DNA of 64,000 nt from the NCBI RefSeq assembly GCF_020497125.1, contig NC_059082.1:31828965-31892964 (forward strand), read 5' to 3'. A program made the translations under genes and the position numbers. The notes beneath the pieces are model-generated. The model had not been told where the DNA came from. It was given only the letters and a program-made list of their open reading frames with translations, and did not search any database. Origin of the DNA: Mauremys mutica. Taxonomy: Eukaryota; Chordata; Testudines; Geoemydidae. This document shows, piece after piece, positions 11,071 through 24,360 of the stretch (positions are counted from its first letter, which is position 1; the number at the start of each line of letters is the position of its first letter).

Positions 11071-13208
11071 TAAATTTGTACAATGGAATGGAAAATGGAA
11101 GACAACGGAAAATGCATATAGTAAAATGGAAATGGCATGGATGATCCACATCTCAGGACAGGACCAAACTCCAAGATGTGTCTAAAATAAAGCACCAGGT
11201 GTTATTTTTGTAAACAACTGGGGATATACACAATCCTTTGACCCCAGTTAAAAATGTTAAGAAAACCTCAAATTTTAAAATCAGATTACTGCCAATTTTT
11301 CATTCTAATTTTAAAACAAAAATAAACAGCTTCAGTGTTGCTAATACAGAAAGATTTCCTGGTTTCAACTGGCCAGGCTTCAAAGTAAAGCAAAAGAAAT
11401 GCCACGAAAATACCACAGTATATCATTGACATGGTTATCAGTGAGTGAAAGTTTCAATATTAGCTTATCACAGTGTTTATCACTTCAGCAGTGTGACTGG
11501 ACATTCCCAATCAATGCCAAATCCTAGTCAAGTTGCTATGCAATTCTCTATGTGGCAACAAGCAATTTCATTTTGTTTTAAGTGAAAAGAATTTATATGA
11601 CACTCGTTTTTCCACTCCCACTATATATACATCATTTGCCATTATGGGTGATATTTACAAAAACAGGTTTCTGTATGGAATGAACTTGTGGAAGAATACC
11701 TAGCAACAAGGATAGGATATAATTTTGCAAGCAGTTAGCCATATGACCTTCACTAGCCAACTTCAAACAGAGATAAAAATGTCTTTTGAGAATAAAAAAA
11801 CCCCAAACATTTTATACATCATAAACTATTTCTTGGAGTTGCCCACCCAAATAATGTCTAAAGAAGCATAATGAAACATTGCTTAGTCTGTGAACTCCGA
11901 TCATTACTGCTATTGTACAATTGTCAACTTTCCATATTTCAAGGGGAAAACTTCTGTACTTTGATGTACAGAATGATAAGTAAAAAGTCCCATCTGGCAG
12001 AATTCATTATTCTCTAAAACATCCAAGGGAATATTTGCTTGAGTGCAGTAGTTACATATAGTTTTTTTAACCCTCTGAGAAAACTGTTCCAAAAAATTTG
12101 TCTTTAGAAAGGCCTGCATCAATGGCAGACATTGTAACTGAGCTTCGGAATGCTTCAATCAGGATAATGTTTCATTTTCTTTATTTAATATTACTTTAAA
12201 CTGACTTCATAATACTAGCTCATCTCTTTGAGCTAACATTAGTTGTTTATCAATGGCATGGTTACAAAAAATCAGGAAGTCAGCATTGTAACTTTGGGAA
12301 ATTCTGGAACTTAGTGTTTTTATGGCACATTATAAACCTGTCATTATGGAATTAAAAACATTAAAACTTTTTAACTCTAGGCTTCCTGCCTGATGTATTG
12401 TGTAAAATCAAAAAGAAAATGTATTACAATCTTCCGGATCCTACTGTGTTTCTATCCATCACTCCACTTCTCTTTTACTTTATCATTGTTAGAAGCTAGC
12501 AATTAAGGTGGTAGATTATACATAACACTTGGGTGCTTGCAGAGAACCTAGCAAAGCAGAATAATAGACTGGAATGTACTCAGACAGGAATACATTCCTT
12601 TAGAATGTTTAACAATGGTTTATATAAAGTACATAGGGCTCCCTGGCTCAAAGAAGTCACACAATCTTTCTTGGCACTGTTTTTATGATGGTCAAGGTAA
12701 AAGTAAAATGCACACATGTATTGTAAATGCAGGCTGAGCGGGTCTGACCAAACAAAATGATGTTACAAAACAATGTCCTTGTCCAGGACAAAAGAGCTGT
12801 TAATGATAATCAGTACATATTACTGAAAGTGCTCCAAGTACTTTTGTTTCAAAAATTGTTAATGGACACTAATGCTTACAGTTCACTCAAAAGAGAAATA
12901 AATTATGTACTAGGGTAGCAAGGACAACATACACTAGACATCAAACCATCAGGAATATAAGAACAATCAAGCATTCTATAATTACATAAAAGCTTTTTTA
13001 AAAAAAATCACTTTAGAAATTATGAGCATAAAAATATTTTGTAAGGATTTCGCTTTCCTAAAGCTTGCTCATACAGAAAAGAGGACGTCTAGCTGTTACC
13101 GATAGAACAGCAGCTCACCATGGCAGAAACAAAGCTTTTCTATTTAGGGCTAGCTCATGCTTTTTTATTATAAAGAATGGTGTACAAGGGGAGCACTCAA
13201 TGTCTCTT
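11071..13208. other. Unique A+T-rich non-coding sequence
   Basis: No gene or recognised repeat was seen. Open frames around 11238 and 11910-12158 lack any domain I know. Confidence 0.4.
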
Positions 13209-13297
13209 GGGCTCAGATCCTCAAAGGTACTTAGGTGCCCAACTCCTATTGAATTTCAAATGGAGCTAGATGCCTAAATACCACTGAGGATCTAGGA
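13209..13297. repeat. Old near-palindromic repeat (CAGATCCTCAAAGG type)
   Basis: It starts GGCTCAGATCCTCAAAGGTA and ends with the near inverse CCACTGAGGATCTAGG. The centre pairs AGGTGCCCAACTCC with GGAGCTAGATGCCT. The same plan appears decayed at 13423-13490 and at 39866-39955. Confidence 0.5.
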
Positions 13298-14011
13298 CTT
13301 TGACTCCCTGGTTGAACTGGAAATGCTGCATTCTCTTCTGAGGGCTGGATGAAGGCCTGGGCACTTTGGGTAATCTTTTCAGAAGAGGCTAAATGACACA
13401 GGAATATTAAGTCCCATTTTCAAATGTCACTTAGGAACTAAAGATCCAGTGAGACACAGACTCCTAAGTGTTTAAGTCACTTTTGACTTTATTTATTTTA
13501 AAGCAAGTTTCTAACCCTCAGAGTTAGGGAGAACTGCTTGCAAATGTGAACCAAGTGTAATCATTGCAGTGATGTCAACAGACAACCTGTAACAATTCCC
13601 ACCCAAGCAGAGAGAGCCCAGCAGTTGAGGTAAGGACCGGGATCCCCTATCCTGCTGCCCCTACCTCTCCAGAAGAGGAGAAGGGACTCCTGCTGCCAAT
13701 CCTGGTGGGGAAAGAAGGGAGTTCCATGCTACTGCCATGCCTCCCTTGCAACAGAGGAAGACACCCTGCCACAACTACCCTAGGGTGTGGTCAACGTCAC
13801 AATATAAGGGCAGGGCCAGAGGCATGGAGGGAGCCATGTATCTAGGACCCCTGCTTGCTCTACTCCAGTCCTGATTCTCCCATGGGTATAGCCAGTTCTG
13901 TCGACACCCTGCCTTGTTTCTATCAATGGAGCTCTGTTGTGGTTATTAAAATTCCAACTATATTTGGAATACAGCTCACCCGTGTGCCCAGACAAGATTC
14001 GCCAGACACAT
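13298..14011. other. Non-coding sequence with a decayed repeat
   Basis: At 13423-13490 the text ATGTCACTTAGGAACTAAAG and ACTCCTAAGTGTTTAAGTCACTTTT looks like a decayed half of another near-palindromic repeat. The more G+C-rich stretch 13630-13850 has no recognised domain or repeat. Confidence 0.35.
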
Positions 14012-14250
14012 TGCTTAAACTCTGTTCCTCGGCTTCCCCATATGTAAAATGGGGATAGTATGAGACCTACAGATGGGAAAACACTGAGTATTTAAAAAGT
14101 AGGTTGAGTATCATCCCCATTTTATGGTGAGGTTAATGGCCTGATTTAAGCAAGTGTTGAGCACCTGGCAACACCATCTGACTTCCAGTCAAGTCACTCC
14201 TGGTTCTGATACTGACTTGCTATGTGATCTGGGCACATCATTTAATAACT
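14012..14250 (+). repeat. MIR/CORE-like SINE fragments
   Basis: CCTCGGCTTCCCCATATGTAAAATGGGGATAGTA (14026-14059) is close to the well-known MIR core region. A second piece, TATGTGATCTGGGCACATCATTTAA (14220-14244), matches the part that normally precedes it. The order is rearranged, so two old copies or an internal shuffle are possible. Confidence 0.5.
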
Positions 14251-16290
14251 TCATTTTTCATAAAGGCTGAGCACCTACAAACTCAAAGTGACTTCACCTC
14301 TGAAAAAGGTAATAAAACTATTATTGTTCCTCCAAAAACCCAAAATACGCATCAAAAAAGAACAAATGTCATTGTTGTTACAAAGGCTATTCTCTCACTT
14401 TGTAGAAACCCTAACCCTGCTAGAACGTTTGCTGATACTTGCTCTCAACATTCCCACCTCATAAATTCTTACTGTCCCACCTCAGGTGCCAAAATTCCAG
14501 AGGGCAAAAGTCTGACTCTAGAGATAAATGTCACTATCCACCCTTAAATGTTTGGTACTAGGATAATGCGATTATTACACACATGCACTTAGGGATAACC
14601 AAAACAGTTTACACTGACGCCCAGAAGAGTTGGCACACAACATTCTCCCCAGTATATAACACTGGACAACTGGCCAGCTACATTTTTTTAAAAACTCTTC
14701 CCATAAAGCATCAGCTATCAGCCACTGCCAGTGGCAGGAGAAACTTCAACACTGGCCAGATCCTGTGCAGAAAATCTTCTGCTTGTATTGATCATGAAAG
14801 CAACATTTCATACTTCTTCATTGCAGTGGAACCCTGATTTTTGAAAAAAGCAATTTTTGCTAGATCTTAACTGAGTTAACTCCTAGTTAACTGAAGGTCA
14901 GTTATGTCCCCTTGAGTTACGGAGTCAAGCTTTACTCCCGCAGAGCTCCTCTGGAGTGGATTAAACTCTTTGGTTCCCCTTTTATGGAGACTGCTGGTCT
15001 AACTAATTGGGAAAACTAATGAGCTAAGCCTCAATTTTAAGGAAGTTTCTGGTGTCCGGCACTTGTTTTCTTGGACTTGCCTTATCTCAAGGAGGGTCTT
15101 TCAGACCTTTAAGTGTTTTCTTTTTCTTCCATAAATAAGTAATGAAATAGATAAGAAAAAACAGACAGACAAAACATATTAAAAAAATCTCTACATTTTT
15201 ATATGGCAACCATCAGCGTAGTATATATTTCTATACAGCTGACCTAAACTTATTTTCCCTATTTTTACCTAGTGTATTAAAAGTAAAATACAATTTAGAA
15301 CTGTATCTAAAAAAAGAACATAGATCCAGCAGGAAGCTTCATAGGAAAACTTTGAATTAGTTTTGTTTTAATGACTAGTAATTACACAATTGACTGAGCA
15401 AACCATGAAGTGAGGATTTAAAAATAGTTTTACAGTGCAACACAATTATGGGGAGCGAATTCAGTTTAATGTACAGCGTTCTATAAATCCACCCCCCCCT
15501 CCACTATTGTTCTTAAGATAAGCTACAAACCATAAAGAAATCGTACATCTCTTAAAAACTGACAGAGGCCTTCTTATTATATATTTTATCCTAGCTGTGA
15601 GTCTTAGTATAAGCCATCATTTTATATAGTTTTAATTATGACAGTAAAATATTGCCACAAGCAACAGACACCCTCTCTATAAGCCCTGTACCTTTTCCTT
15701 GCAGTGACATTCAAAGCACAGAGTCTCCTTCATTTAAAGGAGCTGTCCTATCACCTCACTAATGGGAACAATTCATTTAACCTGCACTAGATATACAGCC
15801 AAGGAGCTCTGTAATGTGTGCAGCTTCCTGAGGGGAATCATTCCTTATGGTTGGCCCTTCCTGATTCATTTGATTCATTGACTAGAGGTTCCACTTTCTT
15901 TCCACTTCGTCTGATTTTAGACAAAAAAGACATTCCAGAAAATGTGAATTGTTTAACTATTAGCATCATTTTAGCAAGCTCGCTGTTTGATATCACTACA
16001 AGCAGCTCGATACTATGAAGCAATGGGAGCTTCTTGATTTCAGGCATATTTGTTGTATTTTGGACATCCTCTAGCCCGTATTACTCCTCTAATGACACGG
16101 TGGGAGTTGTTTCTTTTTGTATCTTGGATCATAAAAGGTTAACTTTTCCTGATTGTTCCCCTGACCTTCTGCATAAAACAAAAATGCCAGCATATATTTA
16201 TTAAAAGTTACATTTAGAAGCAATACCTTATTTAATCATGCAGTCTAAAGCAGCCTTCCATCTCTGCACTGCCCTGTTAATGTACACAGC
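14251..16290. other. Unique A+T-rich non-coding sequence
   Basis: No gene or recognised repeat was seen. A C-run lies near 15491. Confidence 0.4.
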
Positions 16291-16328
16291 AGTGCCAACC
16301 CCAAGCATTCAAAAGTTATGAGACAGGC
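16291..16328 (+). repeat. Head of GCCAACCCCAAGCATTC repeat
   Basis: AGTGCCAACCCCAAGCATTC followed by AAAAGTTATGAGACAGG matches the head of the repeat at 7613. The match stops abruptly at about 16328. Confidence 0.55.
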
Positions 16329-16570
16329 TGTGATGGGGTGTATAAACCCCACACAGACGAGGAAGGTGCCACAGAGGCCGTGGTGGTAGGGCTGGCCCTG
16401 CCCTTCTGATCCTGTCAATCTCGTATGATAGGGAGAAGGCCTTTAAAAGGGAGGAAGCTGCAATCATGGGAGAGAAAGAGGGAGGCACAGGATGCCCTAA
16501 GCAGCAGACTGCAGGAGTGCCTCCTGAAGCCATGGAGAGTACGGTGGACTTCCAGGGTAAAACAGACATG
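16329..16570. mobile_element. Possible solo LTR fragment
   Basis: The stretch starts TGTGATGGGGTGTATAAACCCC exactly where the preceding repeat breaks off. It carries a TTTAAAAGGGAGGAAG string that could be a TATA-like element. I faintly recognise TGTGA(C/T)GGGGTGTA as an LTR start in turtles. I cannot find a clear CA end or a target duplication, so this is tentative. Confidence 0.28.
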
Positions 16571-16679
16571 TTGGTGCTGGATCACTGGCATATCAGTTTG
16601 ACTTCAAGTATCTGGGATCCTTCCTGATGAAAGGCACTAAATATGTATCATGTTGATGTAAAATATCATTTCTCTAGAG

Positions 16680-16995
16680 CAGTGTTTCCCAAACTTGCGA
16701 CGCTGCTTATGCAGGGAAAGCCCCTGGCGGGCCGGGACGGTTTGTTTACCTGCCATGTCCACAGGTCCAGCCGATTGTGGCTCCCACTGGTCGCGGTTCA
16801 CTGCTCCAGGCCAATGGGAGCTGCTGGAAGCAGCGCGGGCTGAGGGATGTCCTGGCTGCCAATTCCAGCAGCTCCCATTGGCCTGGAGCAGCGAACCGCG
16901 GCCAGTGGGAGCCATGATCGCCCGGCCCTCCGGACTGGCTCGGCCCACCAGGGGCTTTCCCTACACAAGCAGCGTCCCAAGTTTGGGAAACACTG
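16680..16995. mobile_element. Fold-back hAT MITE, CAGTGTTTCCCAAAC ends
   Basis: About 50 bp at each end are inverted copies: CAGTGTTTCCCAAACTTG on the left and CAAGTTTGGGAAACACTG on the right, continuing through AGCAGCGTC and GGGAAAGCCCCTGG. The flanks CTCTAGAG (16672-16679) and CTCTAGAT (16996-17003) match at 7 of 8 bases, as for hAT. The middle also pairs (GGCCAATGGGAGCTGCTGG with its inverse near 16863-16880), so the whole element is one long imperfect hairpin. Overlapping open frames on both strands are hairpin shadows, not genes. Confidence 0.9.
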
Positions 16996-17003
16996 CTCTA
17001 GAT

Positions 17004-20000
17004 TCATAAAAACATGCAACATTAATTTATTTAGTCCAATGCATTATGTACATTACAAAAATACTTTAAAAAGTCAGAAGAACTGAAGTTTGCTTTAATG
17101 CTAGAGAAAGTCCCAAATCAAAACCACAGAACACTTCAGGATTGTGGGGAAGTTCATCTCTGGATCTATGCAATTAACCTCAGTCTTTATAAGAGGTTGA
17201 ATAAAAAATTGGATAAAAAAACATGGTCAACTTTGCATGTTGAAGCAAACTCTGCAGTTGGGCTCATTTGTATTAGAAAACTAAGCACTCTCTCTGGATT
17301 TAGTTGAATATGCCCATATCCTTGGATTTCTTTAAATTTAATTCTAGGGGTCATGGAGATTGTAATGGTTTTGAGTAAAGGACACACCTTTCATTATCCT
17401 ACACAAATAACAGCATTACCACTGTTGTTTCCCAAAACAGTCAGAACGCTGAACAGACAGAGGATTTCTCCCAGTTCAAATAAGGAAATTTGCTCATTTA
17501 AAAGAAAAGCATTGGTAGGTTCTCTGAAACAGCTTATGTATGGGAAGTCTAATTTGTACACTGACCATTCAATTGGAATATCAAATATAATTTACTAATG
17601 AATTAAAGGGAGACTAATTCTCTTGCATGACATAACACAAATGCTACCTCTTCCGTCCCTTGATGCCAGTGGTTACTGCAAATACTGAACAACTACTGGC
17701 AAAAGGGAGTCCTCCTGGAAATCCAGCATTAAGGCATTAGTATGTTTTTTAAAGGAATCCACATCAAAATGGTATTTCAGCTTCTGCAGCATTCAAACTA
17801 CTGGGCAAAATTGGGACAACGGGCAAACATTATAAAATGTTTGAATGAAGCCAGTATTCCTTTACTGGCCACAAAGTTCTGTATAAAAATGGAAAATAGC
17901 ACTGAGCATTTTGATTCAAAAGTAGGAGGGGAAGCATTGACTATAAACATTAGATTGGATTTGGCATAGAGTTCAAAATAATGATTAAAACATTCTTTGA
18001 ACTAACCTCTGAATTATCTACTAGTTTGGAAATACAGCAAATTGGTAGATGCTGTGAGATAACCTGTATCTGTGGAATACCATACTATGCCTCTGCACAT
18101 TTGTTGTGCTGTATGTTGCTAACCTTCTGTTTACTAATAATGAATGGCAATGTGCTTAAGGAACACAGTTAAGATGGTAATGGACAAGATCCACTTTTAT
18201 GATCAATGTTTGAATTGAAAATAAGGGTTATTTCTATGTAGCCTTTATTTGAGCTTCTTGTGGTACTGTTGATTTAGTCCTGGAGTGCTGTGTTTTTACT
18301 GCGTGGAGGTATGGAGATGATTGTTATCCTTTGTATAGCTTTGGTAACACTGCAGAATCACCAGGATTTTCCTATACTATGGTGCAAAAGGGTGGCTTGC
18401 CTGTGGGTTGGAGAGCCTGGGGCTAAAACAATCCTAATTACAAGACAAGTCACACTTGGGTTGAACCAGGTGGTCCCAGGGTAAAAAGCTGCAGGGATGG
18501 GGCTCTTGCAGTGAGCGGTCTGCAGAGTGAAGCTGCAATGGGGGTATGCAGCGGTTCCCGAGGAAGGCACAGTTCCTCAGGAAGGAGAGGCGGTGCCCAG
18601 CTAAAGCCAGGGTAGAAGATTGTCTTTGTGTTTGTTTGAGAACATCATTAATTTAATTAAAAAAAAAAAGACCCTAAGAAGGGCTGTGACTGAAAGAGAG
18701 ACTGCGGAGTTTGTTGCAAGAGGCCTGGTGAAGGGGAAAATAAGCCGGACATAGCAGAGGCACCCTGGCCACGAGGGGGTGCTCAGGTGCTGGCTGGCCC
18801 TATTCACTGGGCCTGAACCAACACACACACTTCATTGTGGTACAGGGCAGGGTTCCAACTTCAAATCTCAGAGCTGTCCCATCCCTAGAATAAACTAACC
18901 AAAGCCCCTCAGCTCAAAACTCTTGAACTTTCAGGGGGTTTAGAATTCACACTGAAATTTTGCAGCCAGAGCCTGGCCCATGTTTAGTATTTCTTGACCT
19001 ATGTCCATAAAAAGCGCTACTTATTGAGATGAAGATACTACCCAAGTTTGACATACTATTTTCATCTAAGGCTTAATAGAAAGAAATTAGGTTTGTAACA
19101 TGAGAAACTCGAAACTCTCAGATTTCTGTCACATATGTGCCATTTAGTTAGTGACATGCTAACATAGCTAAGAATAGATAAATTAGAAAACAACAGATTT
19201 TAAAGAACCAAACAGCGCTCTCATTTGACTTCTATTGAGAAGATAAATCTTATCAGGTATTTGATTTTGTTCTCATTACGTTGTGAGGTTAACTTTATGG
19301 TTCAGTCCATGAAAGCAATGTCAGGTATTCACCTTGAGAAATTATTTTAGCAGAACTACATTCAGGCATTAAGCCCATTGTAAAATACAGTACTAGGATG
19401 TGTTGTAGAGTTGCATATCAAAGAGACAATTGCATTGCTAGCTGAATTCCAGTTTGGCTTCAGTGCGTATTTTCTTCAATTAACCCTGGTGCACACAAAT
19501 TGCACATAGGCACGGAAGGATTCCCCATTCTCTTCAAGACCGTACATAAGGGAAGACTTCACATAGATGGAAAACTTCACATAAGTTTTGCACAGAAAAT
19601 CTTTCATCTGCACAGTAGCTAAAGGGCTGAAGAAAACATATTTTTACAGCTGAGAGAATGGGATAACTGTCTTCATAATTTAATCATGGTAATGCCTTGG
19701 AGAACGGCAACTTTCTCCCAAATTCTGGTTGTTGCCACCCTCCAAAACCAATATTCGAGCCGTTTCTAAGCTTATAATACATATCTTGTTTTCTCAATTG
19801 CATGCTTCTCCTTGTCAATATAGGTAAATATAAGACATGTGTAAGCACTGCTTGGATACTGTGGTGGCTGTGGAAAGCCACTTGCTACAGGTCTAGCAGG
19901 AATACACCACTGTAAAAGATCACTGGCTCCTATGCCCAAGTGGCTTGAACATGTTACCTGAAAGATGGCACCTCTAACAGCCCAATATCAACTCGTACAA

Positions 20001-20447
20001 CACACGGACATTGGTTCAATACTGTCTAAGGAAGAAGTGTACCATCTATTGAGACACCAGCTCCATTTTAACATTCAAGCAGTCCTTGGAGATCTCCCAA
20101 GGGAGTACTGACCCAGTATAGTCCTGCTTAACTTTTGACAAAAAACAGGAATGCAGTACCAGGTGGTATATTTGCAGACTACATTTTTTTTGCCAATTTC
20201 TTATGTAATTTATAATCAAATTATTATTATTATAATTGAACTTTGCTACCCATAACAATTGCATGTAGTGACTGACTAGCAAGTACATTACTTTTCAAGT
20301 GGAGTTGTAATGTTTGCAAAGATATGAGCAATGCGGTGAAGGAATTTTATAGTTACACTGAAGCAAATTTGAAAATACAAAGATTTCTCCGATATCAGAA
20401 AAGTATTCAACTATACAAGAAATGCTTGGTATGTTTTCCTTACAGTT
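17004..20447. other. Unique non-coding sequence with one possible retroelement scrap
   Basis: I see no gene. The stretch about 18480-18830 is purine-rich, contains an A-run (18660-18670), and ends GGCACCCTGGCCACGAGGG then CCTGAACCAACAC. It could be a decayed LTR or LINE piece but I cannot assign it. Confidence 0.35.
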
Positions 20448-20612
20448 AGTGCAGATATAATAATACTTAGCATTTACTTTATTCAGTGCTTAACATCTTC
20501 AAAGCACTGGGCAAACATCCTCAAAATCCAAGTGTTATCCCCAATTTACAGACAAGGAAAGAGACATAAATGTAGTTATAAAAGTTGCTCAAACCCCCAG
20601 AGCTGGGATTAA
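20448..20612 (+). repeat. MIR-like SINE fragment, decayed
   Basis: AATAATACTTAGCATTTACT, CTTCAAAGCACTGGGCAAAC, TTATCCCCAATTTACAGACAAGGAAA and CCAGAGCTGGGATT appear in the order seen in the MIR/CORE-SINE family (inverse orientation of the 24125 copy). Divergence is high, so it is old. Confidence 0.6.
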
Positions 20613-23600
20613 AAACACTAGTCTTCATTTACAAAAGTATGAGAGTAAGGAGTTTCTCACTCTGTCCTCTACCCCCATGACCCCTTCTGCTTATATAATG
20701 AAATCCTTATCTTCTCCCTTTGGCAACCAGTTCATAAGGCATCAGAATGATTGTGATGTCACAAGATAAGCATTCTGACATCACTGAAAAAGGGGGCAAG
20801 CTATTAAAAATAACCACTTGTTTCATCAACAGACATCTTGGATTTGAACCCTGAGCCTATGTCCTGGAGATAACTCTTGTTGTAATTTTCTAACATCAGG
20901 AGTCTCAGTTTGGGTCATTCCCAGAAAAAACAAAGAATTCCCAGAAAATACAAAGAATGGTGGAGGAGGGAATATCACCAGCATTCCCTCCTCCACCATT
21001 TTGCTTTGCATTTTGCATATTTTGTTTTGTAAAATGATGATGGGAAAATATCCTGATTTACTGGATTTAAAAAAAAAAGTTGAACCATTGTGACCGCCAC
21101 TAGTATATATTTAGTCAATATGGGTGCAAAATAATATCAGTGGCCACTGTGAAGGCATGCTCAATAAGAATAAAAAAATTAAGAAATTACCTATGGAAAT
21201 TAGTCTAAAATTTTAGGATTTTATTCTTTATTAAAATCTTTCTATAATTTTTTTTAAACCATCCAATAGTATTTAATAGATAATTACAGCCCACTGACTT
21301 CAGTATGGTTATAGTATCAATGAGTTTGGCCCATGATGTTTCAAATGGAAACAGCACTGGACATCAACTTCTTATTACAACTGGGGGACTATTTTAAGCA
21401 TAATAAAAAGATAATCAATATTCTTTAGCAAGGAATATTTTCTCTTTGCCCAATGGCTCTATTAAAACTTCTGAAGAATGGTCTTTTTTCAAGAAGTATT
21501 TATGATCTGGAAAGTCAATTTCTTGTGTGTTGTTTGATTTATCCCAGCCGAATACTTTATCAGCAATGTGCTTGTAAATTTGACTTTCTTTATTCTTCTG
21601 AGACTGACTGTCTCAAAAATGGCACCTTTTTAGTAGGCTCTCTCCATGGTAACTTTTTGACTTTTATAGACTAGTTCCCTTTTATTTCAAAATATACTGA
21701 GGTTGAATTTCAACTTCTCATTGCTTTGCTCTCCTGGGGAAGAGAAGCAGATTCTATTATGTCTTGATCAGCTGCGGATGAATGGGGGGAAATAAGGAGG
21801 GGGAAGGAACTATGCTGAGGATTTATGCAAAAATTGAGAGTTGAATATAGCACAAGTAGCACTTCAACACTTCAGACTCCTCTAGTGCAGAGCTCCCTGG
21901 AGAGTTCAGTTTAAATCACTAAACTTATTTCAGGAAAGGGGAAAACACCCTAGAGAGAACTCTGTCAACTCCAGCAAAATTAATATACTGGTTACCACTG
22001 ATGTGAACTACATTTCTTGACAGGAGTTTGACAAATTTGTAATTCCCACTAAGCCATCTTGTGAGCACTGCACTTGTTGCTATTGTTTTTGAACAACCGT
22101 TTAACGCAACTTTTTTTTGCACACAACAGGGGTGATAAAAATTGGGAAGTGCAATGGCATTTCTAATCTATAAACAAGGCTGCTATGACCAATCTGAAAG
22201 TCTGTCATCCAAAAAGAGTATTCTTTTTTCATTGTAAAATGTTTATATACTAGGAAAAAATCACTTTTATTGCTTAATTGATCATCTGAGCGTCTTTCAA
22301 CACAAATGCATGACATAATGGAAACTGATCTTAAACACAGCCCTAGAGAGAATTACAGTTGAATTTTATAGTACGTTAGGTCCAACTTTGCAGGTCTGAC
22401 CCAGGCAAAACTCCCACTAAAATCAACCTGATGTGTCTCCAGCTGTGAACTGGAATTCTCTTACAGGCAACATACACTGACAATATGGGTTAAATTCATC
22501 TTTGAGCTAACTCTGTTCAAGCCAAGGAGTTACACAAGTGGTGACTTTGGCACAAAATATTAATACACGTCTCCTCTCCATACTAGTTTTTTATATTTTG
22601 CATTTCTCCTTATGGTGAAATGTCATGGCAGATCTTTTACTTTCATGTGCCTTTGGATGCCAGTTATATTGCAGTGTAAAGTCTGCTACGTTGTTATCGT
22701 GGCTGGGAATTCATGGTACTGTCAAAAAGTCTTCAGATCCCTGTGCACAATGAAACTAGTCAAAAAGATTAACTCCTTTGCTGAGATGATTATCTTCTAG
22801 TGCTTAAATCCAGCATGTAAAAAATTACAGTGGGCTGAAAAATACTGCAAGGTGATAATGAAATATTCTAGTCCTTAAGTACCTTTTTGACCTTTTATAA
22901 TAAAAAGGTTTCCGAAATATCTGAACTACAGTAAATAATGAAATCAAATGTGAACTTAAGAGTAAGTGGTTTTCCTTTTTACGCCACCTATAGAAAGGGA
23001 CATTTGCTGTCTCAGAAAGATCAATATCTACAGACAGAATGAATCAATATCCCAAAAGGTTAATATTTATATATTCAAAATATAGAGCCTTTTGTATTAC
23101 TCTGAGGTTTGTTTGTTTTCATTATTTAGACTGAATTTGCCACCATCATACATATGTCCTTTTCTCTTAGATTGCAGTATAGCTCCAGTGATCCTGCAAC
23201 CTCAATCCCAGGTAAAAATACCATTGCCAATCCTGAGTATACAGGCTCAGACACAGTTGCACTGACCCATTGGCACTTTACCAATAAGAATCCATTAGGA
23301 AGGTCAAAAAGTCTGTCATAAAAGCTCTATTTTTAGTAGTGAAATATCTGCATGGGGGATGGGAGAAGTGTTATTTTAAATCAAGTGAAAGTTTGCTGTC
23401 CTAAAAATACTATACGTAAAAGCGGGAACAGAAAGGGCTGCAATGCACACCTGAAGAGTGGAGCTTGCGGCCTGTGTCACTCCAGTCCGCCAGTAGATTT
23501 ATATTCCTATTAATGGCAATTGGGTGGCTATTACTGATAATAATACATGGTAATACATTTGTGTAACAAATAAAATATGTCTTATCCTCTGCTGTTGGTA

Positions 23601-24124
23601 TGCGTACAGGTTTCACGGTGAAATCAATTGGCTCATGGTATTGCTTCTGAAGCCAGACTATGGCCCAGGGGCTTTGAATTAAATTGCTGGGTTAGTCTTT
23701 CAATAGAGCCCACTTATGCTTTTAGCTTTTTAACTTTTTTAAACTTGAAGACATTCAGCAGAATCTTTTAAATATATATTTACATTAAATATGGGGAATA
23801 TGCAGAGCAGCTTGGCACAGAAATAGGCTAATTTTGGTACTAACGTGAAGGAAACAGCCCAAATCCAACACTCTTTTCCAGCTGACTCTGCCCTCTTTTC
23901 CTTCTGTCTACTGAACCCTCGGGAGCTTAGCTGTGTAATATATCCCTTTTCTCACTCACTGGACTATTGGAAGAGATCAGTGCACTACAACCTCACCAGG
24001 CTGATATGGTCTACACAGCATGGTTGAACCTGCCAGATTTAAGTTTTGTGGTTTAAATGTCAATGGTGTATAATTCAAGAATAAGAATGGTTTTGTGGTA
24101 TGAATAGTTTAGAACTCAGGAGAT
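20613..24124. other. Unique A+T-rich non-coding sequence
   Basis: No gene or recognised mobile element was seen. A local inverted repeat at about 20958-21000 (TGGTGGAGGAGGGAATA pairing with TATTCCCTCCTCCACCA) could form a hairpin with a short loop. Confidence 0.4.
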
Positions 24125-24360
24125 CTAAGTTCAATTCCTTGTTCAGCCAGAGATTTCCTGGATGACCTTTGGCAAGTCATTTAATCTTTTTGTGCCTCAG
24201 CTTCCTATCTGTAAAATGGGAATAATATACTCTGCTCCTCTGACCCTGTATCTTGTCTATTTAGATTGTAAGCTATTTAGAACAGGGACTGTCCCTCACT
24301 AAGTGTTTGTACCGATTTCAGTTGCAGCCCATAGGTACTACTGTTATATTGCTATTAATA
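24125..24360 (+). repeat. MIR/CORE-SINE with L2-like tail
   Basis: The text runs GATGACCTTTGGCAAGTCA, CCTCAGCTTCCTATCTGTAAAATGGGAATAATA, then TTAGATTGTAAGCTATTTAGAACAGGGACTGTC. This is the MIR core followed by the L2-type 3' tail, in the expected order. It is the best preserved copy of this class in the window. Confidence 0.75.

Noticed and set aside
20958..21000. Hairpin TGGTGGAGGAGGGAATA with its inverse, considered as a microRNA precursor
   Set aside because: The arms are a perfect purine/pyrimidine repeat without the bulges usual in a precursor, and nothing indicates transcription.
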